Assembly (NCBI GenBank): GCA_021734045.1
Contig: JAIPJR010000027.1
Coordinates: 1-32,435 of the forward strand
Reading direction: 5' to 3'
Length of the DNA: 32,435 nucleotides
DNA from: Fidelibacterota bacterium
GTDB lineage: Bacteria > Fidelibacterota > UBA8477
Shown: in pieces, positions 28,278-32,435 of the stretch
How positions within the stretch are numbered: position 1 is the first letter of the stretch
How the letters are laid out: every line of letters begins with the position of its first letter
Program-made: the position numbers and the translations under genes
The notes under the pieces: generated by a model
What the model was told of the DNA's origin: nothing
Seen by the model: only the letters and a program-made list of their open reading frames with translations
Databases searched by the model: none

Positions 28278-30053
28278 TTACGCCAGGTATAATGTCTCAA
28301 TTTCGTCTTTGAAGTGTTCCGACACCACCTTACGACGAATTTTCAGACTGGGCGTTAATTCGTCCTGTTCGATGGATAATGGCTGGGGAAGGACGATAAA
28401 TTTTTTCACCTTCTCAAACCGGGCGAAATCCTTTTGCTGCAGGTTTATTTCCGCCTCCATCAAGGAATGAATCTCGGGAAGTTGCACCAGTTCATCCTGA
28501 TTAGCCCAGTCCAATTGCTGCTCACTCGCCCAATTGGTCAGGGCATCAAAATTTGGAATCAGTATCGCACTGATGAATTTGCGTTTATCACCAATCAGGC
28601 ACACATCATCGATGTACTGACTCCGCTTAAGGGCGTTCTCGATGGGTGCCGGTGCCACATTTTTCCCGCCGGCCGTAACCAGGATGTTTTTCTTCCGGTC
28701 GGTGATGTAGATGTATTGGTCGTCATCCATGTAGCCAATATCACCGGTGTGGAGCCAACCTTCGTCATCAATGCTTTCGCGGGTGAGGTCGGGCTTTCCA
28801 TAATATCCCATCATGAGAATGTCTCCGCGCACCAGGATTTCACCGTCATCGGAAATTTTCACTTCAATGCCCGGAATCGGTGGTCCACAAGAGCCGTAAC
28901 GTGTATTTCCCGGTGGCGTAAGCGCGATAATAAGGTGGGTTTCGGTCATGCCATACCCTTCAATGATTGAAAGTCCCATGGCTTCAAAAAACTTCAATGT
29001 CTCCACTGCCAATGGCGCACCACCGGCGACCGGGAATCGAAAACGACCACCCAGCTTTGCCTTAATCTTGCTGAAAACCAGCTTATCAGCCAGCGTGTAC
29101 TGGAGAGTAATCCAGCGCCCGTGTTTTTGAACATGGTATTTGCGTCCCACCCGTTGGGCCCAATAAAACAACTTTTTCTTGATAGCCGATCCACTTTCGA
29201 TCTGCGACAGTACCTTGCTGGATATTTTTTCGTAAAGTCGCGGAACGCTCACCATCACGGTCGGCCGCACCATCTGCAAATCGTCAATGACCGTTTCAAT
29301 ACTTTCCGCATAGGCAATGGCACCTCCCCGGTAGAGTGGACACCAGTGACCGGCCAGTCGCTCGAACAGATGACTTAGCGGCAAAAACGAAAGAAATACA
29401 TCTGTGTGGTACAATGGGAACACTGATTCGGCATTGATGACATCAAAGACAAATCCGTGCTGATTGAGCATAACCCCTTTGGGTTCTCCGGTAGTACCGG
29501 ATGTATAAACCAAGCTTGAGACAGCCTGGGGATCAATCTGGTCCAGCCATTCCAGAAACCGGTCGCCCTGCCGGTCAATTTCCTTTTTACCCAATGCCGT
29601 CAATTCAGAGAAAGCGTGAAAATCTCCTGTGGAGTCGGTGGCATCGAACACGGCGATTTTTTCCAGAGAAGGACAGTCGGACTGAATTTCCAGAATTTTG
29701 TCAAGCTGCTCCTGATTCTCCACAAAAATCGCCCGCACTCGGGCGTCATTGAGGATGTAGGCAATCTGGCGGGGCAACAATGTCTGGTAAATGGGAACGA
29801 CTATGCCGGAAATCGTCATAGCCGAGAAATCGGTGATCGCCCACTCCGGGCAGTTGTTCGACAGAATGGCAATCCGGTCGCCCGATTTGATTCCCCAGCC
29901 GCGTAATCCGGCCGCCAGGGCGTGAATGCGTTGATCCAGTTGCTGATAGGTAATGGTCGTATAATCGCCGGACGATTTTTTGTACATGAGTGCCGGCCGG
30001 TCCGGATAGCGCTGGATGCTGTTCTGAAGAAGATGAAGAATACTGGGTTCCAT
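28278..30053 (-). CDS. Long-chain fatty acid-CoA ligase (AMP-forming)
   Basis: This 591-residue adenylate-forming enzyme is of the long-chain acyl-CoA synthetase (FAA1/FadD15-like) type. The A3 motif YTSGTTGEPKGV is at 183-194, GYGMTET at 366-372, and GWLHTGDIGYMDDDQYIYITDRKKNILVTAGGKNVAPAPIE spans the A7-A8 hinge. FLPLSHLFERLAG and VSVPRLYEKI are typical of the long-chain group. It would activate exogenous or recycled fatty acids. ATG 30053 has GGGGGAGG ten bases upstream. A terminator separates it from the DUF350-like gene, so it probably has its own promoter in 30054-30147. Confidence 0.95.
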   Translation of the reverse strand: MEPSILHLLQNSIQRYPDRPALMYKKSSGDYTTITYQQLDQRIHALAAGLRGWGIKSGDRIAILSNNCPEWAITDFSAMTISGIVVPIYQTLLPRQIAYILNDARVRAIFVENQEQLDKILEIQSDCPSLEKIAVFDATDSTGDFHAFSELTALGKKEIDRQGDRFLEWLDQIDPQAVSSLVYTSGTTGEPKGVMLNQHGFVFDVINAESVFPLYHTDVFLSFLPLSHLFERLAGHWCPLYRGGAIAYAESIETVIDDLQMVRPTVMVSVPRLYEKISSKVLSQIESGSAIKKKLFYWAQRVGRKYHVQKHGRWITLQYTLADKLVFSKIKAKLGGRFRFPVAGGAPLAVETLKFFEAMGLSIIEGYGMTETHLIIALTPPGNTRYGSCGPPIPGIEVKISDDGEILVRGDILMMGYYGKPDLTRESIDDEGWLHTGDIGYMDDDQYIYITDRKKNILVTAGGKNVAPAPIENALKRSQYIDDVCLIGDKRKFISAILIPNFDALTNWASEQQLDWANQDELVQLPEIHSLMEAEINLQQKDFARFEKVKKFIVLPQPLSIEQDELTPSLKIRRKVVSEHFKDEIETLYLA

Positions 30054-30147
30054 GGGTTGTTAACCTCCCCCGTGAGGATTGTGATTATACCTTGATCGTT
30101 GCCAAGACCTTGCCAACTTTCATCGCGATCACATGCAATATTTCACG

Positions 30148-30177
30148 AAAAAAAACCGCCGGTGATTCACCGGCGGT
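30148..30177 (-). terminator. Rho-independent terminator of the DUF350-like gene
   Basis: Read on the minus strand, ACCGCCGGTG (30177-30168) and CACCGGCGGT (30164-30155) form a perfect 10-bp GC-rich stem with a 3-base loop, followed by a run of eight T (30155-30148). It starts about 30 bases after the stop of the gene at 30207 and is the only textbook terminator in the window. Confidence 0.95.
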
Positions 30178-30206
30178 CATCATTCATCAGATGTCAGATA
30201 ATGGGG

Positions 30207-30503
30207 TTAGATTACTTTGTGGACCAGAATCCCGATCATGACAATCAAAGCAATAAACACCAGCGCCACGCTCCAGTTGCCCTTTTTAATCTCTTCCCAT
30301 TCATCAATGTCACTGGAAAACCAGTCAAATACTTTGATGGCGATGGCCACACCGATTGAGAAACCGATGGAGGCGGCAATAGCCCAACCGATTCCTTCGC
30401 CATAACGCACCCAAATGGATTTGGTGAACATGCCACCCTGGGCAAACACGGCTGAAGTCATGAATAAAAAGGTCGCCACATAAGCCGTCATTTTCTTGAT
30501 CAT
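30207..30503 (-). CDS. DUF350-like small membrane protein
   Basis: This 98-residue protein has an N-terminal hydrophobic segment that looks like a signal peptide (about 5-22, ending VFAQ), then two membrane helices (about 37-59 and 78-97). IGFSIGVAIAIKVFDWF followed by EEIKKGNWSVALVFIALIVMIGILV resembles half of a DUF350 protein (the ExxxGNxAvAxxxA pattern). DUF350 function is not well defined. AGGAG eight bases before ATG 30503 and the strong terminator after the stop make this a real gene. It follows the exported protein gene by 51 bp and may be co-transcribed with it. Confidence 0.75.
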   Translation of the reverse strand: MIKKMTAYVATFLFMTSAVFAQGGMFTKSIWVRYGEGIGWAIAASIGFSIGVAIAIKVFDWFSSDIDEWEEIKKGNWSVALVFIALIVMIGILVHKVI

Positions 30504-30554
30504 AGTGTATCTCCTCTGTTTCGTCTTTCGCAGACTTTGCTCATGAATGTTAGT

Positions 30555-31001
30555 TTAATCGGTTATCAGACAGTTATCTGAAAAATAATCCACATCTACC
30601 TGATTATAAAAGAGACTCTCACAACATCCTGCTGGAGCCGCCAGCACCAATTGTTCAGAATCTTTGAAGTTCACCTCTGAAATGACAACAATATAGTCCA
30701 GATTTTTCGAGTACGGATACACACCGCCACCCACCACAAAAGACATGAGAATATCATCCATCTGAGTCGTCCGGCGGCTTCGCATTTTAATGTAAAGTAC
30801 CCGCCCCCAACCCGTAACATTCTGAATGTCAAGGGATCCACGGGGAACATCAAAACCCTGTTGCCGGAAAAGCTCCTGGGCAATGCCGATAACTTCGTAA
30901 TCTGACGACACCTCTACATCAGCCTGCGCCCATGTAGTCAAAGGCAGTAAGAGCATCAATCCTGCTATTAACCACCTGGTCTTCACCGTTCGTGCCCTCA
31001 T
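30555..31001 (-). CDS. Exported protein of unknown function
   Basis: I do not recognise this protein. From ATG 31001 it has 148 residues, with a clear Sec signal peptide: positively charged MRARTVKTRW, a hydrophobic core LIAGLMLLLPL, and probable cleavage after TTWAQA. The mature part (~120 residues) has mixed alpha/beta composition, SDYEVIGIAQELFRQQGFDVP, a beta-rich centre with VLYIKMRSRRTTQMDD, and three cysteines near the end (CC and NCLITD). The Cys pair suggests disulfide bonding or metal binding in the periplasm. In-frame starts at 31016 (ATG) and 31025 (TTG) are possible. Its neighbours are plsX and the DUF350-like gene, which give no functional hint. Confidence 0.7.
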   Translation of the reverse strand: MRARTVKTRWLIAGLMLLLPLTTWAQADVEVSSDYEVIGIAQELFRQQGFDVPRGSLDIQNVTGWGRVLYIKMRSRRTTQMDDILMSFVVGGGVYPYSKNLDYIVVISEVNFKDSEQLVLAAPAGCCESLFYNQVDVDYFSDNCLITD

Positions 31002-31099
31002 ACCCTGAATGTCCATCGTATGCAATTTTTTGGTTTCATTCCGGTCTTGTCACCGGCGGGCAATGTTACGCCCCAATCAAATTATTATCAATTGCTTTT

Positions 31100-32170
31100 T
31101 TAGGTGTCATAGCCCGTGATAAAGAAGTCTCCGGGCCGTGTAATTGTCTCCTCGAAAGTGCGGATAGAGCGTTGCATGGAGCCGGTCAAGTCGTCGCGAA
31201 TCGATTTTGCCGCCAGTTTAACAGCATTCAAAATGGCGTGAGAGGTGGATTTCCCGTGACACTTTAAAACCAGCTTATTCAACCCCAGAATGGGCGCGCC
31301 CCCATACTCCTGGTAATCAGTCAATTTCTTCAAACCACGAATCCCGCTGGACAGCATGATGAGACCGATTTTCCAGATGAATTTCTGTTTGAAGGCCATC
31401 TTGCCCAGCCCCATGACCGTTTCTGCCGAACCTTCCAGCGTTTTGATGGCCACGTTGCCAACCAACCCTTCGGTCACAACCACATCCGCCACGCCCCGCA
31501 AGAGATCATGTCCTTCGATATTCCCGATAAAGTTGATATTGGGCAGATTGGAGAGAATCTGGTAGGTCTCACTATAGCGCGGACCGCCCTTATTGGGTTC
31601 GGTCCCCATATTCAATAGAGCGATGGCCGGATCGGGAATGCCCTTCACTTCACTTGCATAGCTGGAACCCATCAGGGCGAAGTGGACCAGGTTTTCCGGC
31701 TCTACCATCACATTGGCGCCCACGTCCAGCATAAGCGCGAAAATGTCGTGGCGTTTCAGCTCATTCAGCGTGGGGTACACGGCAGCCAGGGCGGTGCGAT
31801 GAACATTCTGAATCCGAGGAATATTGCGAGCAGCCGACAGCACCAACGCACCCGTATTGCCAGCGGAGATGAGTGCCTCTGCTGCCCCCGACTGCACCAG
31901 GCGAGCGGCTTTCACCATAGAGGCATCCGGGAATTCATCCAATGCCTTCTTCGGCGATGCGTCCATGGGGATTGCCTGGGCTGCCGGGACGATTTCGATC
32001 CGGTCGTCGGGGTAGGACTCTTTCTTCAGGTGGGGGAGAATGGCTTCCGGCTGGCCAACCAGGAGGATTCTTACATCCGACTCGTTCACGGCAGCACAAA
32101 CACCTTCTACCACAACTTGCGGTGCAAAATCACCGCCCATGGCGTCAACCGCGAGCGTAATGGGATTCAT
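31100..32170 (-). CDS. plsX: Phosphate acyltransferase PlsX
   Basis: PlsX makes acyl-phosphate from acyl-ACP for phospholipid synthesis at the membrane surface. The N-terminal ITLAVDAMGGDFAPQVVVEG and the SAGNTGALVLSA motif are diagnostic, and DVGANVMVEPENLVHFALMGS and VVTEGLVGNVAIKTLEG also match. The length of 356 is normal. ATG 32170 has GGAGG five bases upstream. In many bacteria plsX precedes fabH; here an unrelated exported protein gene follows instead, and the gene lies 29 bp after an aminopeptidase gene. Confidence 0.97.
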   Translation of the reverse strand: MNPITLAVDAMGGDFAPQVVVEGVCAAVNESDVRILLVGQPEAILPHLKKESYPDDRIEIVPAAQAIPMDASPKKALDEFPDASMVKAARLVQSGAAEALISAGNTGALVLSAARNIPRIQNVHRTALAAVYPTLNELKRHDIFALMLDVGANVMVEPENLVHFALMGSSYASEVKGIPDPAIALLNMGTEPNKGGPRYSETYQILSNLPNINFIGNIEGHDLLRGVADVVVTEGLVGNVAIKTLEGSAETVMGLGKMAFKQKFIWKIGLIMLSSGIRGLKKLTDYQEYGGAPILGLNKLVLKCHGKSTSHAILNAVKLAAKSIRDDLTGSMQRSIRTFEETITRPGDFFITGYDT

Positions 32171-32199
32171 CGTCCCTCCGTCCTGGTTATTCGGTTATA

Positions 32200-32435
32200 T
32201 CAGTTGGCCCAGCGCTTGATTAATTCCGTAACCAGCCGCACACCGGCACCGCTGGGACCGTCCGGAATGTATGACCGCCAGCCCGAGACCCAGCCCGTAC
32301 CGGCAATATCCACGTGGCACCATTTGGTTCCTTCTTTCACGAATTCCTGCAGGAATGCGGCTGCGGCGATGGTTCCGGCTTCCTTGGCTTTGCCCATATT
32401 TTTCACATCAGCAATCTTGGACTTGATATCGTTAG
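32200..32435 (-). CDS. pepA: Leucyl aminopeptidase (M17), C-terminal end (5' part outside window)
   Basis: The frame stays open to the right edge, so this is the last ~78 residues. IKSKIADVKNMGKAKEAGTIAAAAFLQEFV followed by WCHVDIAGTGWVSG and a GASG-like DGPSGAGVRLVTELI is the conserved C-terminus of M17 cytosolic aminopeptidases. The usual GG(R)GGG segment reads GKAKEAG, a moderate variation. The metal-binding catalytic residues lie upstream, outside the window, so activity cannot be judged. It runs in the same direction as plsX, 29 bp away. Confidence 0.88.
   Translation of the reverse strand, partial: NDIKSKIADVKNMGKAKEAGTIAAAAFLQEFVKEGTKWCHVDIAGTGWVSGWRSYIPDGPSGAGVRLVTELIKRWAN

Noticed and set aside
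31041-31056. CCGGT/ACCGG hairpin after plsX as a terminator
   Set aside because: The stem is only 5 bp and no T-run follows on the minus strand.

Overview
This 32.4-kb window is ordinary, gene-dense bacterial chromosome with about 50% GC by eye. It holds two large biosynthetic operons arranged head to head, flanked by housekeeping and membrane genes. I see no tRNA, rRNA, insertion sequence, prophage or CRISPR array. The source looks like a free-living Gram-negative of the Fibrobacteres-Chlorobi-Bacteroidetes region of the tree (for example Calditrichota, Neomarinimicrobiota or Balneolota). The reasons are a complete menaquinone operon, a long-form PurC, a small-type PurL, weak or absent Shine-Dalgarno sites on the first gene of each operon, and a CACAGA-type intergenic repeat. 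This placement is an inference, not a demonstrated identity.

Layout. The window opens with the 3' part of rmuC (+). Then comes a leftward block (12849 down to 753). It starts with menF-menD-menH-menB-menA-menC-menE, the o-succinylbenzoate menaquinone route, with most genes overlapping by four bases. It continues in the same direction with a NodI/NodJ-like ABC exporter pair, a hemolysin III family membrane protein and a MATE transporter. A 448-bp gene-free divergent region (12850-13297) separates this from a rightward block (13298-27140): purA-purL-purM-purQS-purC-purE-purB-purF-purD-purN-purH. Those eleven genes encode every step from PRPP to IMP and then AMP. After a short convergent spacer with a tandem CACAGA repeat, the rest runs leftward: a YwaF-type membrane protein, a long-chain acyl-CoA synthetase, a DUF350-like small membrane protein with a textbook terminator, an exported protein of unknown function, plsX, and the 3' end of a leucyl aminopeptidase.

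The purine operon holds the main points of interest. The PurQ glutaminase carries a C-terminal extension of about 155 residues that reads as two tandem PurS-like modules. One polypeptide would therefore supply one PurQ and two PurS units, which matches the 1:1:2 PurL:PurQ:PurS stoichiometry known for small-type FGAM synthetase. PurE carries the animal-type (class II, CO2-using) signatures SAHK and AGRSN, and no purK is present. It follows purC in the order seen in the animal PAICS fusion protein. The purQS-purC spacer carries two copies of AAAACGG around one CCGTTTT, so two exclusive hairpins can form, one of which covers part of the purC ribosome binding site.

Menaquinone genes present are F, D, H, C, E, B and A. 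The DHNA-CoA thioesterase (MenI) and the methyltransferase (MenG/UbiE) are not in the window.
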